Shown here: in pieces, positions 33,451 to 43,669 of the stretch
Position numbering within the stretch: position 1 is the stretch's first letter
How the letters are laid out: each line of letters begins with the position of its first letter
Source: Treponema sp.
Lineage (GTDB): Bacteria > Spirochaetota > Spirochaetia > Treponematales > Breznakiellaceae
Direction: 5' to 3'
DNA length: 59,103 nt
Assembly (NCBI GenBank): GCA_031282065.1
Contig: JAITEL010000115.1
Coordinates: 1 to 59,103, forward strand
Notes under the pieces: model-generated
What the model was told of the DNA's origin: nothing
What the model saw: the letters and a program-made list of their open reading frames with translations, nothing else
The model's database searches: none
Made by a program: the position numbers and the translations under genes

Positions 33451-34113
33451 TTGAACCCTGTCCAGCCGTTAAACCCGTTGCCGGCAGTACCCAGGCTGCT
33501 TGCCCCCTATACCAGAAATACCACCCAGACCAGGACCCCGGCGGCGGCGGCCTATGGGCTCTTGGGGCTCTGGCCGGGAAAGGGAGACTCCGGCAGTAAA
33601 CTTACGTTAAAGGGCGATGCCACTGCGGTGATCCGCTCCGGTACGCATAGCCTTACCCTGGGCTATGCGGTGAAAGGGGACGAACGGTATCTGCTCCAGG
33701 AAACCACCCGTCGACTGATCCTTTCCATTACGTTAAGCCAGGATTGCGCCCTGGTGGTATCCGATCCGGGCCTTGCGGGAATCTGGAAGCTGACCCGGGA
33801 CGGCCAGGACTATTACTACGACCTCAAGGCCGATGGAACCGGCACCTTTCATACCCTGGGGGCCTCTGTAGCGGCGAAGCTTGCCGTAACCCAGGGCGAG
33901 ATAGATGGGACTCTGGAAATGGAGCAAGACGGCAGCCCTGGGCTTGGTATTTGGAAAGCCGACGGCAGCACGCTGTACCTGTATTCCCCCTCCATGAGTG
34001 CCCCTTCTCCGCAGATCATACCCTATGGCATCAGCGGTTCAATCCTCGGTTTTGCCGGCATAGTATACACCAGACAGGAGCAGCCTGGTAAACACAGGCA
34101 CCTGGGTATCCTA
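33451..34113 (+). pseudogene. lipocalin-like secreted protein fragment
   Basis: An open plus-strand frame whose central part reads like small lipocalin-like domains of spirochaete lipoproteins: GLAGIWKLTRDGQDYYYDLK, ADGTGTFHTLG, then LEMEQDGSPGLGIWKADGST. It has no ribosome binding site, no signal peptide, and no stop before it runs into the duplicated repeat module at 34114 (the frame stays open through the 21-nt units to 34653). Most likely a gene fragment whose 3' end was replaced by the module. Confidence 0.45.
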
Positions 34114-34582
34114 AAGCCCCGGAGGATGGTCTGCCGTCCTCCGGTCTTTTTAAAGGCAGGCCCCAGGGCGGCAATCCCTAAAACGACTTCCCCCGGAACT
34201 CCCGGAACCATCCCCAGAGCTCTCGGAGCCATCCCCAGAGCTCCCGGAACCATCCCCAGAACTCTCGGAGCTATCCCTAGAGCTCTCGGAACCATCCCCA
34301 GAACTCTCGGAGTCATCCCTAGAGCTCTCGGAGCCATCCCTAGAGCTCTCGGAGTCATCCCCGGAGCTTCAGAATACCTCCCCAAGCTGCCCACCCCTTC
34401 CAGGGGACCTGAGTGGAGGATGATGGTTCTGCTGCCGGTTCCCGCGGGGATTCCTGCTCGCCCTCACCTCATAGCTGATACACATCCGCTACGCCCGCTA
34501 CCAGGATGCCTCCCATGCCTAGGCTCAGCGGAATGGCTATGTCCATGTCGTAGCGATCCCCTACGGAGACACAGGCCCCCGG
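34114..34582. repeat. duplicated repeat module, long copy
   Basis: Second copy of the module at 25257-25570. It begins with the hairpin CCGGAGGATGG-TCTG-CCGTCCTCCGG and TCTTTTT (34119-34151), continues with 21-nt tandem units (34192-34375), and ends with the 113-bp HAD-coding block. The extra length over the first copy is almost all repeat units. Confidence 0.85.
34192..34375. repeat. 21-nt tandem repeat, about 9 copies
   Basis: Units such as ATCCCCAGAGCTCTCGGAGC(C) repeat every 21 nt with variation at a few positions (GCC/ACC/GTC at the unit joint, AGCTC/AACTC in the middle). The reverse complement of the 9279 array aligns with this unit. Confidence 0.9.
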
Positions 34583-34755
34583 CTCGTAGAGTTCCTCCCG
34601 CCAGCGGATACACTCCTCCGGGGAAACCCCAAAGCGGACCAGGGTATTACTGAGGCTCAGTCTCTGCCCCGGTGGCTTTGGGCCCAATCGTCCTGGTATG
34701 AGCGGATAGCCCCCTGCATGGCCTCAAAGGATTCCGGGATATTATAGCGCTCCAT
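34469..34755 (-). pseudogene. HAD-family hydrolase with internal deletion and frameshift
   Basis: Starts at ATG 34755 inside the end of the kinase gene (reads MERYNIPESFEAMQGAIRSY), then the frame breaks near 34670. The other frame gives RFGVSPEECIRWREELYEP, a cap-domain-like segment, fused directly to VSVGDRYDMDIAIPL and the VADVYQL end. The middle of the enzyme is missing. Its position right after an FGGY kinase suggests a former kinase-phosphatase pair. Confidence 0.7.
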
Positions 34756-36157
34756 GATGGCCTCCGGTCAAAGCCTCACGCATCCGATCTTGCAGAGCCC
34801 TATATGCCTGGTAGTACCCGGTGTACTGGTCCCGGGTTTGAGCCGCAGGTACATACCGGGCGCTCATGCGGATCATCCGGCTCACGGCCTCGGCTAAACC
34901 GACATGTTCCCCCAAGGCCACCGCAGCTACCGCCGCATCTCCTGCCAGTTCGCCGTCGTATAGCTCGGGGACCAGTAGGCTACACCCGCAGAGATCCGCC
35001 TTGAGCTGGTTCCACAAGGGGTTTTTAGCCTGTCCCCCGCAGACCCGAAGCTCCCTTATCACAAAGCCCTGCCGCTCCAGCGTGCTCAGGGCCCCCCTGA
35101 CCTGGAAGCCCATGGCGTCCAGCACCGCCCGGCCGAGTTCCCTCCTGCTCGGCAATCCCCCTTCCCCTAAGGACAGGAAGAGCCCTGGCAGGGCACCCTC
35201 CTTGGGGAAGAAGCAGGCCCCGGCTTGCGGTACGCCTTGCGGCTGGGGGATCAGTTCCGCGAGGAGTTCCCGGTAGGGCCGCGCCTCTTGTCCGCTTAAG
35301 GTTCTAAACCATTCAAAGAGCCTTCCAGAGGAAGGAATAAGGCAGCCTATATTCCACAAGCCCTCCTCCAGATGGGGAAGGACCCGGAAGGGCCCGGGGG
35401 GAAGGGGGACGGGACTACATACATTGATACCCTCGGAAGTCCCTGCCCGATCACAGACCATACCCGGTTTCAATGCCCCCGCCCCTATGAGGGCCATGAT
35501 AAAGTCAGGGCCTCCCGCCACCAGGGGTATCCCTGCGGGGAGACCTAAGCGGTTTGACGCAGCCGGGGAAACCCTTCCTATGATGCTTCCCAGGTTCACG
35601 AAGGGGGGAAACACGGTGCGATCCACCTGGGCAGCGGCGCACTGTACCGGGTCCCAATAATAGGGTTCATAGGCCAACGCAGGCAGGGTCGTAACCAGAT
35701 CCGCGCCCAGGCGATAGGAAAGCCATTCTGGGGCGGCACACAAGTACCGGGTGTTTTCATAATCCTGGGGCCGGTCCTTGATAAAGGAGCGGACATAGGG
35801 GAGAAAGAGGGAGGGGCCTTTGAGGGCTTGGGGGTCTTCCTCGTTGCTGCGCCGGTCATACCAGTGGAGCGGGGCCAAGGCTGCTCCCTGAGGGTTTAGG
35901 GGAACCAGGGTAGGTCCGTTCCCGGAGATACACAGGGCCGCAGGCGCTATCCCTGTCTGGGAAGCAAGGCGGCCCCAGGCCCTGGCCAAGGCCTCCTCCC
36001 AATCTGCGGCGCGGATGGCCCCTGAGGCAAAACGCTCCACGGGATAGGCCTCCCGGACCAGGGCTGCAGCACGGCCTCGGGTATCAATGAGCGCGGCTTT
36101 AAGGGAAGAGGTCCCTATATCTGCACAGAGTATCCAGGGAAAAAGACGTCTCGGCAT
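34742..36157 (-). CDS. FGGY-family carbohydrate kinase
   Basis: 471 residues. N-terminal ATPase motif ILCADIGTSSLKAALID, HWYDRRSNEED-like substrate loop, VAGGPDFIMALIGAGAL in the second domain, and the adenosine motif LRVCGGQAKNPLWNQLKADL. Family members phosphorylate pentoses, glycerol or related polyols; general architecture is xylulokinase-like, but the sugar cannot be told. The start overlaps the PRPP synthetase stop (TGATG), so the two are co-translated. A broken HAD phosphatase follows. Confidence 0.87.
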   Translation of the reverse strand: MPRRLFPWILCADIGTSSLKAALIDTRGRAAALVREAYPVERFASGAIRAADWEEALARAWGRLASQTGIAPAALCISGNGPTLVPLNPQGAALAPLHWYDRRSNEEDPQALKGPSLFLPYVRSFIKDRPQDYENTRYLCAAPEWLSYRLGADLVTTLPALAYEPYYWDPVQCAAAQVDRTVFPPFVNLGSIIGRVSPAASNRLGLPAGIPLVAGGPDFIMALIGAGALKPGMVCDRAGTSEGINVCSPVPLPPGPFRVLPHLEEGLWNIGCLIPSSGRLFEWFRTLSGQEARPYRELLAELIPQPQGVPQAGACFFPKEGALPGLFLSLGEGGLPSRRELGRAVLDAMGFQVRGALSTLERQGFVIRELRVCGGQAKNPLWNQLKADLCGCSLLVPELYDGELAGDAAVAAVALGEHVGLAEAVSRMIRMSARYVPAAQTRDQYTGYYQAYRALQDRMREALTGGHHGAL

Positions 36158-37392
36158 CAGCTTTCGGCGAAGAGCTTGACGATAACCTCCCGGTTATCCA
36201 AGAGGGAACTCAAGGAAAGGCCCTGGTGCAGGCGGCAAATGGTCTGGGCAAAGAGCTTGGTAATATTCACGGTGATATACCATTCCCGCTGTAAGACCGC
36301 CTCGTGGTAGATGGCATTAGTCCCGATGATACGGTAAAAAAGCCCTGCCTTATAGGCCGCATCAAAGTAGGAAATCGCCTCTCCTGAAAACAGGGGCAGG
36401 CTTATGGCGGCTATCACCTTGCCGGCTCCTTGGTCTTTGAGAAACTGCATGGCCTTAAGGAGGGTGCCACCGGTTCCCAGCATATCGTCTGCCATGAACA
36501 CCGTCTTGCCTTTGACATTTCCCAGAAGCTTTATCTCGGAGATGTTGTTTTCCAGGGCATCCATAGAAACCCGGGAATAGTCCCGCTCTTTATACAAGAG
36601 GGCCAAGGGCTTCTTAAGGGCAGTGGCATAGAACTTATTCCGATCCACCGCGCCGGTATCAGGAGAGACCACCACAAAGTCATCGTTTAAGACTATCCCC
36701 GGAAGGCCGGATAAGACACGGATGATCTGATAACTGGCATGCAGGTTTTCCAGTCGCAGGTAGTTAAAGGAGTTGACAATCTCCCGGGAATGAATGTCCA
36801 GGGTGATGATCCGGTTGACCCCTAAGGATTCAAGGATCTTCCCCACCCGGCTTGCGGTGAGCCCTTCCCGGCCTTTCTTCTTATGCTGCCGGGAATAGGG
36901 GTAAATGGGGGTTACCAGCGTTATCTGGTCGGCTCCGGCTTGGCGTACCGCGTCTACCGTAACCAGGATGGTCAGCAGGTGATCATTCACCGAGAGAACC
37001 TGCCGGCTCTTTCCTTCATTAAAGGCCACGGGATAATGGTTTTCCACATCCTGAACAATGTAGGTATCTTTACCGCGGATGGATTCCAGGATCTCTGCTT
37101 TGACTTCCCCATTGGAAAAGAGGCTAAACCGGGTGGCAACCTTGAACTGAGGCGTCTGGAAGGTATTCATCTTCCCACCCCCGTAGGGCATGGGGGATAG
37201 AACCTCATTGATGAAATTGATCCGTGCCGCCACAGTGGGGGCATCCAGATGATACCGGGCGGCCAAGTGCGTGATCAGCAGCTCACGATTACGAAGGTAC
37301 CCTTCTTGCAGGTGCAGGATTACCTCATCGGCGAACACCTCACCCCCGGGACAGGCTACTACGGCAAGATTTGCCAGACTGGAATAGTTCAT
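36157..37392 (-). CDS. prs: ribose-phosphate pyrophosphokinase, long form
   Basis: 411 residues from ATG 37392. Core motifs of PRPP synthetase: FSNGEVKAEILESIRGKDTY, VTPIYPYSRQHKKKGREGLT (with catalytic-loop residues), and the PRPP-binding VFMADDMLGTGGTLL. It converts ribose-5-phosphate and ATP to PRPP. Ordinary enzymes are about 315 residues; the excess is an N-terminal segment (NLAVVACPGGEVFADEVILH) and extra helices at the C-terminus, as in a less-studied long class. The start has only a weak AAGG. Coupled to the FGGY kinase, which could supply a pentose phosphate. Confidence 0.88.
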   Translation of the reverse strand: MNYSSLANLAVVACPGGEVFADEVILHLQEGYLRNRELLITHLAARYHLDAPTVAARINFINEVLSPMPYGGGKMNTFQTPQFKVATRFSLFSNGEVKAEILESIRGKDTYIVQDVENHYPVAFNEGKSRQVLSVNDHLLTILVTVDAVRQAGADQITLVTPIYPYSRQHKKKGREGLTASRVGKILESLGVNRIITLDIHSREIVNSFNYLRLENLHASYQIIRVLSGLPGIVLNDDFVVVSPDTGAVDRNKFYATALKKPLALLYKERDYSRVSMDALENNISEIKLLGNVKGKTVFMADDMLGTGGTLLKAMQFLKDQGAGKVIAAISLPLFSGEAISYFDAAYKAGLFYRIIGTNAIYHEAVLQREWYITVNITKLFAQTICRLHQGLSLSSLLDNREVIVKLFAES

Positions 37393-37478
37393 GGATACCT
37401 TGGTGTACCACACCCTCCATGAAGTTTCAAGTACGGTCTTCCACCAGGCTGAGCCATGACGCTTTCCTGCCCGCATCC

Positions 37479-37507
37479 TTGACCGGAATGGACCGGTTTA
37501 GTATACC
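37479..37507 (+). promoter_or_regulatory. promoter of DUF72 gene
   Basis: TTGACC (37479-37484), 17-nt spacer, TATACC (37502-37507). Expected start is close to the ATG at 37514, which has no ribosome binding site, so the message may be leaderless. Confidence 0.6.
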
Positions 37508-37513
37508 GGTTAT

Positions 37514-38296
37514 ATGGGAATCCTTCGTATCGGCACTTCAGGGTACTCCTACCGTGAATGGGTAGGGCCGGTGTATCCTGAGGGAACCAAGAGGGAGGCT
37601 TATTTACGCTGCTATGCACGGCTCTTTGCTACCCTGGAACTGAACTATTCCTACTACCGTATGCCCACGGCAAGCGGGCTTGCCGCCCTGGTACACAAGG
37701 CCGCTTGCCCGCTGGGTTTCTCCATAAAGGCCCACGACTCCCTGACCCATGAGCGAGACCGGTGCTCCTTTGCAAGCCAGGCTGCGGCCTTCAAGGAGGC
37801 ATTGAAACCCCTGCAGGAAGCCCGGTGCCTTGAGGCGGTCTTGTTTCAATTCCCCTATGCCTTCCACTATGAGAAGGAAAACCGGCGCTACTTGGCGCAG
37901 CTCCTGGCTGCCTTTGAGGAAGTGCCCCGGGTAGTGGAATTTCGTAACACCCAATGGTATAAGGAGCAGGTGATCCAGGGCTTACGGGAACGGGCAGTGG
38001 CTTTGGCCGTGGTGGATCTGCCTCCCTTATCAGGCTTGCCCCCTATCCTGGAGATCATCACCGCTCCTTTGGTCTATATACGGCTTCACGGCCGCAATCA
38101 GCAGGCCTTTTGGGGTTCTGACCGGGCGGCCCGCTATGATTACCGGTACGATGATGCAGCCTTAGCAGGCTGGAAGGAGAGGATCCTGCGGCTGCAAGCT
38201 CAGGCTGAGCGGGTCTTGGTGTATTTTAACAATCACCCTCAAGGGCAGGCGGCAGTGAATGCCCAAAGGCTTGGGGAACTGCTGGGTCTTAGCTAA
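37514..38296 (+). CDS. DUF72 (YecE-like) protein
   Basis: 260 residues beginning MGILRIGTSGYSYREWVGPV, the typical opening of DUF72, with YARLFATLELNYSYYRMP, FSIKAHDSLTH, LFQFPYAFHY, VVEFRNTQWY and YIRLHGRN following in order. The family has a TIM-barrel fold and no established biochemical function. Divergently transcribed from the PRPP synthetase, 121 bp apart. Confidence 0.9.
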   Translation: MGILRIGTSGYSYREWVGPVYPEGTKREAYLRCYARLFATLELNYSYYRMPTASGLAALVHKAACPLGFSIKAHDSLTHERDRCSFASQAAAFKEALKPLQEARCLEAVLFQFPYAFHYEKENRRYLAQLLAAFEEVPRVVEFRNTQWYKEQVIQGLRERAVALAVVDLPPLSGLPPILEIITAPLVYIRLHGRNQQAFWGSDRAARYDYRYDDAALAGWKERILRLQAQAERVLVYFNNHPQGQAAVNAQRLGELLGLS

Positions 38297-38362
38297 AGGG
38301 TTTATGAGGCTTCTGCTGCATGGATCTTACTCCTCACGGCTGATTGGTATATGGTATGAGGC

Positions 38363-39253
38363 ATGAATAGTATGCGGATGTGGCCTTCCCTGGCAGCTCT
38401 AGGAAAGGTCTTAGCCCTTAAGGGGGATGAGGAAACCCTCTTTTATTATGACACCCAAGGCCCGGGTACACCTGCGGTCATGCTGATCCACGGGCTTGGG
38501 GATGAAGCGGATTCCTGGCGCCACCTCATCCCGCGTTTAGGTCCGTACTACCGGGTGCTGGCCCTGGATCTCCCTGGTTTTGGCCGGTCTCGGACCCGCT
38601 CTTCCAGCAGTCTGAAACAGCATACTCAGGCGGTCCTCCGGCTGCTGGAGGAGACCGGCCCTGCGGTATTGGTGGGCAGTTCTATGGGCAGTATCATCGC
38701 CGAGGCTGGGGCCTTTGCCCGGCCCGACAAGGTCAAGGGGCTTATCCTTTTGGACGGCTGCTTCCCCATGGGCAGGAACCTTGATCCGAGACGGATGCTG
38801 AGCGCGCTTCCCTGGGTGGGCAAAAAATGGTATCGGAGATTGCGCAGGGATCACCTCGCCGCGTATCGGTCCCTCTATGGTTACTATGGGGACTTAGATG
38901 GTCTTCCTGAAGAGGACCGGCAGTTTCTCCGGGAACGGGTTATAGCCAGGGTAGAAAGCCCTACTCAGGAGCGGGCCTATTTCGGGTCCCTGCGGAGCCT
39001 GGTTTGGACCCACCTATGTGCAGTTTCTCGTTTTAGCATGCAGATCCGGACTTTTCCCGGCTTCATCCTTATTATCTGGGGTGAGAAAGACCGGATTCTG
39101 CCCTTGCATACCGCAGATACCCTCAGGAGCCTTCGGCCTGATGCGGAGTATCGCGTTATCCCTGGTGCGGGCCACCTCCCCCATCAAGAGAAACCTGAGG
39201 AAACCGCGGATGCTATCCTCGCGGTTTGCCGTACTCGGTTGCAATTAAGGTGA
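38363..39253 (+). CDS. alpha/beta-hydrolase
   Basis: 296 residues. Oxyanion region [15 protein letters not shown], nucleophile elbow VGSSMGSI (Ser), acid Asp in [12 protein letters not shown], and His in [14 protein letters not shown]. No signal peptide. It lies 37 nt upstream of a peptide ABC transporter on the same strand, so it may process an imported compound, but substrate is unknown. Alternatives include esterase or proline-iminopeptidase-like activity. Confidence 0.85.
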   Translation: MNSMRMWPSLAALGKVLALKGDEETLFYYDTQGPGTPAVMLIHGLGDEADSWRHLIPRLGPYYRVLALDLPGFGRSRTRSSSSLKQHTQAVLRLLEETGPAVLVGSSMGSIIAEAGAFARPDKVKGLILLDGCFPMGRNLDPRRMLSALPWVGKKWYRRLRRDHLAAYRSLYGYYGDLDGLPEEDRQFLRERVIARVESPTQERAYFGSLRSLVWTHLCAVSRFSMQIRTFPGFILIIWGEKDRILPLHTADTLRSLRPDAEYRVIPGAGHLPHQEKPEETADAILAVCRTRLQLR

Positions 39254-39290
39254 AAGTCGAGTATGGTCAAAAGAACGTAAGGGGTACCTC

Positions 39291-40394
39291 ATGGCGGCAT
39301 ATATCATACGGCGTCTTTTGTTGATCCTCCCCACCCTCTGGGCGATCATTACCATCAACTTCTTCATTGTGCAGATAGCCCCAGGGGGACCAGTGGATCA
39401 GGCCATCGCTGATATGCAGGGCCTGGGTCAAAACAGCGCGGTTCAGCGTATCAGTGGAAGCGGTCAAGCCCAAGGACCGGTTAATGCGGACAGGATTCGG
39501 CAAAGCAACTCCTCCGCGTACCGGGGTGCCCGGGGACTTGATCCAGAGGTGATTGCGGAAATCGAAAAACGCTACGGTTTTGACAAGCCCATAGGAATAC
39601 GGTACCTGGATATGCTTAAAAACTACGGCACCTTGAATTTCGGGGACAGCCTGTTCCGGGGACGGTCGGTACTGGACCTCATCGCGGAACGCCTTCCCGT
39701 GTCTATCTCCCTGGGGATGTGGAGTACCCTCATTATATACCTGGTGTCCATTCCTTTGGGCATACAAAAGGCCATACGAAACGGCAGCCCCTTTGACCTG
39801 TGGACCAGTAGTGCGGTGATCTTGGGAAACGCGATTCCCTCGTTTTTGTTTGCAGTGCTCCTGGTAGTGCTCTTTTCTGGAGGGAGTTTTCTCAAGGTCT
39901 TCCCCCTGCGCGGTCTCATGTCGGTTAATTTTGCGGACTTGAGTCTGCCCGCTCAGATCCTGGACTATCTGTGGCATCTGGTTCTGCCTATTGTGGCTAT
40001 CACCATCGGAGGCTTTGCCACCCTGACCATGCTCACCAAGAATTCCTTTTTGGATGAAATCCATAAACAGTACGTCATGACCGCCCGTGCCAAGGGACTC
40101 ACTGAAAAGGGCATACTCCTGGGGCATGTGTTCAGAAACGCGATGCTCATCGTGATTGCCGGCTTCCCCGGGGCCTTCATTGCCATGTTTTTCACCGGCT
40201 CCCTCTTAATTGAGGTGATCTTCTCCCTGGAGGGCATGGGCCTTTTGGGTTTCGAATCCACTATGCAACGGGATTACCCGGTGATCTTCGCAACGTTGTA
40301 CCTATTCACCCTTATGGGACTCCTCCTTTCCCTGGTGAGCGATGTGCTCTATACCATCATCGATCCCCGGATCACCTTCGAGGCTCAAGGATGA
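39291..40394 (+). CDS. yejB: peptide ABC transporter permease, YejB type
   Basis: 367 residues. First helix [20 protein letters not shown], then the [14 protein letters not shown] motif of DppB/OppB/YejB proteins, a periplasmic loop of about 80 residues, and five more helices with the EAA-like loop [20 protein letters not shown]. The long first loop and PGGPVDQ favour the YejB subgroup of the peptide/microcin C importers. The stop overlaps the next gene by 4 nt. Confidence 0.88.
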   Translation: MAAYIIRRLLLILPTLWAIITINFFIVQIAPGGPVDQAIADMQGLGQNSAVQRISGSGQAQGPVNADRIRQSNSSAYRGARGLDPEVIAEIEKRYGFDKPIGIRYLDMLKNYGTLNFGDSLFRGRSVLDLIAERLPVSISLGMWSTLIIYLVSIPLGIQKAIRNGSPFDLWTSSAVILGNAIPSFLFAVLLVVLFSGGSFLKVFPLRGLMSVNFADLSLPAQILDYLWHLVLPIVAITIGGFATLTMLTKNSFLDEIHKQYVMTARAKGLTEKGILLGHVFRNAMLIVIAGFPGAFIAMFFTGSLLIEVIFSLEGMGLLGFESTMQRDYPVIFATLYLFTLMGLLLSLVSDVLYTIIDPRITFEAQG

Positions 40395-41458
40395 GCCTTG
40401 TGCCATCTGCCGGCGCTGCTAACAAGCAGGTCCCCGGGGCCAGAGTAGCCCGGCATCTCAATCGCTGGGAGCGATTCAAGAAAAACAAGCGGGCCTTGGT
40501 ATGCCTGTGGCTCTTTGGCATCCTCTTTGGGTTGAGCCTTTTCGCTGAATGTATCGCTCATGATAAGCCCATCGTGGTCCGTTATGCAGGGAAGTGGTAT
40601 GTTCCCCTCTTCCATGACTATTCGGAGCTCATCTTTGGCGGGGAGTTTGACATCCATACGGATTACCGGGATCCCTATATACGAGAACGCATCGAAGCCA
40701 AAGGCTGGATGCTCAAGCCCCCTATTGGGTTCAGCTATGATACTATCAACTATAACCTCCCCAGTCCTGCCCCTTCGCCGCCTACCAGGGAAAACCTCTT
40801 GGGTACCGATGACCGGGGCAGGGATGTGGCTGCCCGGCTTATCTACGGCTTCAGGATTTCAGTGCTCTTCGGGCTGAGTCTGACCCTTTTTTCCTCGATT
40901 ATGGGGATAGGTCTTGGGGCATTACAGGGTTACTATGGAGGCCGCTTTGACCTCATCTTTCAGCGCTTCATGGAGGTCTGGTCCGGGATGCCCACCCTCT
41001 TCATGCTGATCATACTCTCCTCGGTGGTGGAGCCGAATTTCTGGTGGCTTTTGGGGATTACCCTGCTGTTCAGTTGGATGAGCCTTGTGGGGGTGGTGCG
41101 GGCAGAATTTCTTCGAGCCCGGAACTTCGAGTATGTGCTTGCCGCCCGGGCTATGGGAATGAAGCATAGCCGTATCATGTTTGTGCATATCCTCCCCAAC
41201 GCCATGACCTCGGCTCTGAGTTACCTTCCCTTCATCTTGGGAGGCTCTATTACCACCCTCACCTCCCTGGATTTCCTGGGCTTCGGTATGCCGGTAGGTT
41301 CCCCTTCTTTAGGCGAATTACTGGCCCAGGGTAAGGCCAATCTGCATGCCCCCTGGCTGGGCATTGCGGCTTTTGTGATCCTGGGCCTTACCTTGAGCCT
41401 GTTGGTGTTCATCGGTGAGGGGGTACGAGACGCCTTCGATCCCCGGAGGAAGCCATGA
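40391..41458 (+). CDS. yejE: peptide ABC transporter permease, YejE type
   Basis: 355 residues. N-terminal [20 protein letters not shown], then a long periplasmic section ([20 protein letters not shown]) as in YejE, the [20 protein letters not shown] motif, and a C-terminal permease core with [20 protein letters not shown] (EAA loop). Partner of the upstream permease. Overlaps the ATPase gene by 4 nt. Confidence 0.9.
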   Translation: MSLVPSAGAANKQVPGARVARHLNRWERFKKNKRALVCLWLFGILFGLSLFAECIAHDKPIVVRYAGKWYVPLFHDYSELIFGGEFDIHTDYRDPYIRERIEAKGWMLKPPIGFSYDTINYNLPSPAPSPPTRENLLGTDDRGRDVAARLIYGFRISVLFGLSLTLFSSIMGIGLGALQGYYGGRFDLIFQRFMEVWSGMPTLFMLIILSSVVEPNFWWLLGITLLFSWMSLVGVVRAEFLRARNFEYVLAARAMGMKHSRIMFVHILPNAMTSALSYLPFILGGSITTLTSLDFLGFGMPVGSPSLGELLAQGKANLHAPWLGIAAFVILGLTLSLLVFIGEGVRDAFDPRRKP

Positions 41459-43104
41459 ACGCCAAGGACAGGGCTTCACCGTATACCCATTTGGTAGAGT
41501 ACCGGGCTTTCAGGGCTGCCTTTGGAAACCTATCGGATACAGGCAAAACCGCTCGGTCCTCAGAGTCCCTAAAAGAGGTGGTGCATGGCATCGATCTGTA
41601 TATTGATGAGCATGAGACCTTGGCCCTGGTGGGCGAGAGCGGGAGCGGTAAAACCGTAAGCGCCCAAGCGCTGTTGCGGCTCTTGAGCGAAGAGTGGATA
41701 AGCTATCCTGGCGGGGAGATCCTTTTTGAAGGCCGGAATGTGCTTACTATGGACGCGCAGGCACTGCGAAAGCTCCGGGGCCGGGACCTGGGTATGATCT
41801 TCCAGGAACCCATGAGTTCTCTCAATCCTCTTCATACCATAGAAAAACAGCTTGCCGAATCCCTCATGCTCCACCAGGGTCTTTCCCGGTCTGCCAGCCG
41901 GCCCCTGCTTATAGACTGGCTTAAAAGGGTGGGGCTGCATAATGCGGAACAGCGGCTTTCCGCCTATCCCCACGAGCTTTCCGGCGGGGAACGGCAGCGG
42001 GTGATGATCGCCTTAGCCCTCCTCAATAAGCCTAAGCTCCTCGTCGCGGATGAGCCTACCACTGCCCTGGATGTAAGCATCCAGGACCAGATCCTCACCC
42101 TCATCAAAACCTTACAACAGGAATTAGGCATGGCAGTGCTCTTCATCACCCATGACCTGGGGGTAGTGCGGCGCATGGCCGACCGGGTGGCGGTCATGAA
42201 GGAGGGGAGGATCATCGAAACCGCTGCGGGAGCGCTCCTTTTTTCCGCTCCCCAAGAAGCCTATACCAAGCTGCTCCTGAGCTCTGAGATCAGTCAAGAA
42301 AGCCCGGTCCCCCAGGGGAGCGCCCCGGAGATTGCCGCGGTTCAGGACCTCAAAGTGCATTTTCCGATTAAAAAAGGCCTCTTCCGGCGGGTACGCGGTC
42401 ATATCAAGGCAGTGGATGGGGTGAGCTTTACCTTGCGCCGGGGCCAGACCTTAGGCATTGCCGGGGAAAGCGGGAGCGGCAAGACCACCTTGGGGAAGGC
42501 CCTTTTGGGCCTTGAGAAAAGCCGGGGGAGCATACGCATTGAGGGTAAGGAAATTCAGGGCTTAGGCGAAGAGGCCCTGCGTCCCCTGCGGCGTAAGATG
42601 CAGATCATCTTCCAAGATCCCTACGGCTCCCTCAGTCCCCGGATGTGCATTGAGCATATTGTAGGGGAAGGGCTCTTGATTCATAAGCTGGGGACCAAAG
42701 AAGAGCGGCGGGAACGGGTGAGATCCTGTCTTAAGGAAGTGGGCATGGGAGAAGAGGAGGTACTCTCCCGCTACCCCAATGAATTTTCCGGCGGCCAGCG
42801 GCAGCGTATCTGCATTGCCCGCAGTCTGGTCCTGGAGCCAAGCATCCTGGTGCTGGATGAGCCCACCTCCAGTCTGGACCGGACCATACAGTTCCAGGTG
42901 GTGAGCCTCTTAAAGGAACTTCAGCAGCGGCGGGGCCTCTCGTATATTTTCATAAGCCACGATCTGCGGATACTGCGCAGTCTCTGCCATGAGCTGCTCA
43001 TTATGAAGCAGGGAAAGGTAGTGGAAGCAGGGCCTACCGGGGAAATCATGAAAAACCCCCAAGAGGCCTATACCCAGGAACTCCTACGAACCGCCTTTAA
43101 GTGA
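41455..43104 (+). CDS. yejF: peptide ABC transporter ATPase with two nucleotide-binding domains, YejF type
   Basis: 549 residues with two complete ABC cassettes: Walker A GESGSGKTVS and GESGSGKTTL, signatures LSGGERQRVMIA and FSGGQRQRICIA, Walker B LLVADEPTTALD and ILVLDEPTSSLD. DppD/DppF-like halves are joined as in YejF. Powers uptake through YejB/YejE. The binding protein YejA is not in the window, so it must be encoded elsewhere or shared. Confidence 0.92.
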   Translation: MNAKDRASPYTHLVEYRAFRAAFGNLSDTGKTARSSESLKEVVHGIDLYIDEHETLALVGESGSGKTVSAQALLRLLSEEWISYPGGEILFEGRNVLTMDAQALRKLRGRDLGMIFQEPMSSLNPLHTIEKQLAESLMLHQGLSRSASRPLLIDWLKRVGLHNAEQRLSAYPHELSGGERQRVMIALALLNKPKLLVADEPTTALDVSIQDQILTLIKTLQQELGMAVLFITHDLGVVRRMADRVAVMKEGRIIETAAGALLFSAPQEAYTKLLLSSEISQESPVPQGSAPEIAAVQDLKVHFPIKKGLFRRVRGHIKAVDGVSFTLRRGQTLGIAGESGSGKTTLGKALLGLEKSRGSIRIEGKEIQGLGEEALRPLRRKMQIIFQDPYGSLSPRMCIEHIVGEGLLIHKLGTKEERRERVRSCLKEVGMGEEEVLSRYPNEFSGGQRQRICIARSLVLEPSILVLDEPTSSLDRTIQFQVVSLLKELQQRRGLSYIFISHDLRILRSLCHELLIMKQGKVVEAGPTGEIMKNPQEAYTQELLRTAFK

Positions 43105-43110
43105 AGACTT

Positions 43111-43443
43111 GTGGAAATTCCCTGTACCCCTGGTGCCAGTCGGTATAAAGTACCTGTTTTGCTCAAAAAGGAGGCTGAGGCTATTATCGCTCGTTTAGAT
43201 ACCCAAGAAAAAACCTGTGCCGATATGAAGGCCCAGGCCGAATCCCTCACTGCCTGGAGTCTATTCCCGGAACTTCGCTATTTGACCGCAAGAAGCCCCT
43301 ACAGCATCGGGGATAGCGAAATGCCCGGGTTTCCCGATGTTTCCTGGGTTAAACCGGCTCCGGTCCTGGGGGTTCTCCCGCCGGACGTGCCTCAAGCAAA
43401 CCGCCGTAGCTTTCTCCTTAACTGTACAAGAACCCGATTATAG
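43111..43443 (+). CDS. hypothetical protein or remnant after yejF
   Basis: 110 codons from a GTG 7 nt after yejF. The first half (SRYKVPVLLKKEAEAIIARL, then a helical charged stretch) looks protein-like; the second half is proline-rich. No good ribosome binding site and no family. It could be a decayed 3' fragment of another gene. Confidence 0.25.
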   Translation: MEIPCTPGASRYKVPVLLKKEAEAIIARLDTQEKTCADMKAQAESLTAWSLFPELRYLTARSPYSIGDSEMPGFPDVSWVKPAPVLGVLPPDVPQANRRSFLLNCTRTRL

Positions 43444-43499
43444 CATGAAAAATCCTTACGGACAAAGGTTTTAAGGCGAAAGGCGGTGATTTTTAGAAA

Positions 43500-43585
43500 G
43501 AACTCACTGTCTTTTAAGAAAATCTCACTGAGTTTCAGGTAACATAGCACTGAGTTTCTGATGAAAACTCAGTGAGTTTTATCCT
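43500..43585. repeat. 21/22-nt tandem repeat ending in a hairpin
   Basis: The motif TCACTGAGTTT (or a variant) starts at about 43504, 43525 and 43547, i.e. 21-22 nt apart. The last copy pairs with an inverted copy: CACTGAGTTT (43548-43557), a short loop, AAACTCAGTG (43564-43573), then AGTTTTAT. The final hairpin could terminate plus-strand transcription of the transporter operon. Confidence 0.7.
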
Positions 43586-43669
43586 TGCGGGTTTTACCCC
43601 GGCTATAGGCGCCAATGCAGCCGCTTCCGGCACCGGATACCGCAAACCGGTACGCCCTGCTCCTTCTGG

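Noticed and set aside
34114-34653. Extension of the lipocalin-like frame through the repeat module as a real protein with heptad repeats
   Set aside because: Stays open because the unit is 21 nt, and it continues antisense to the HAD fragment. No ribosome binding site or signal peptide supports it.
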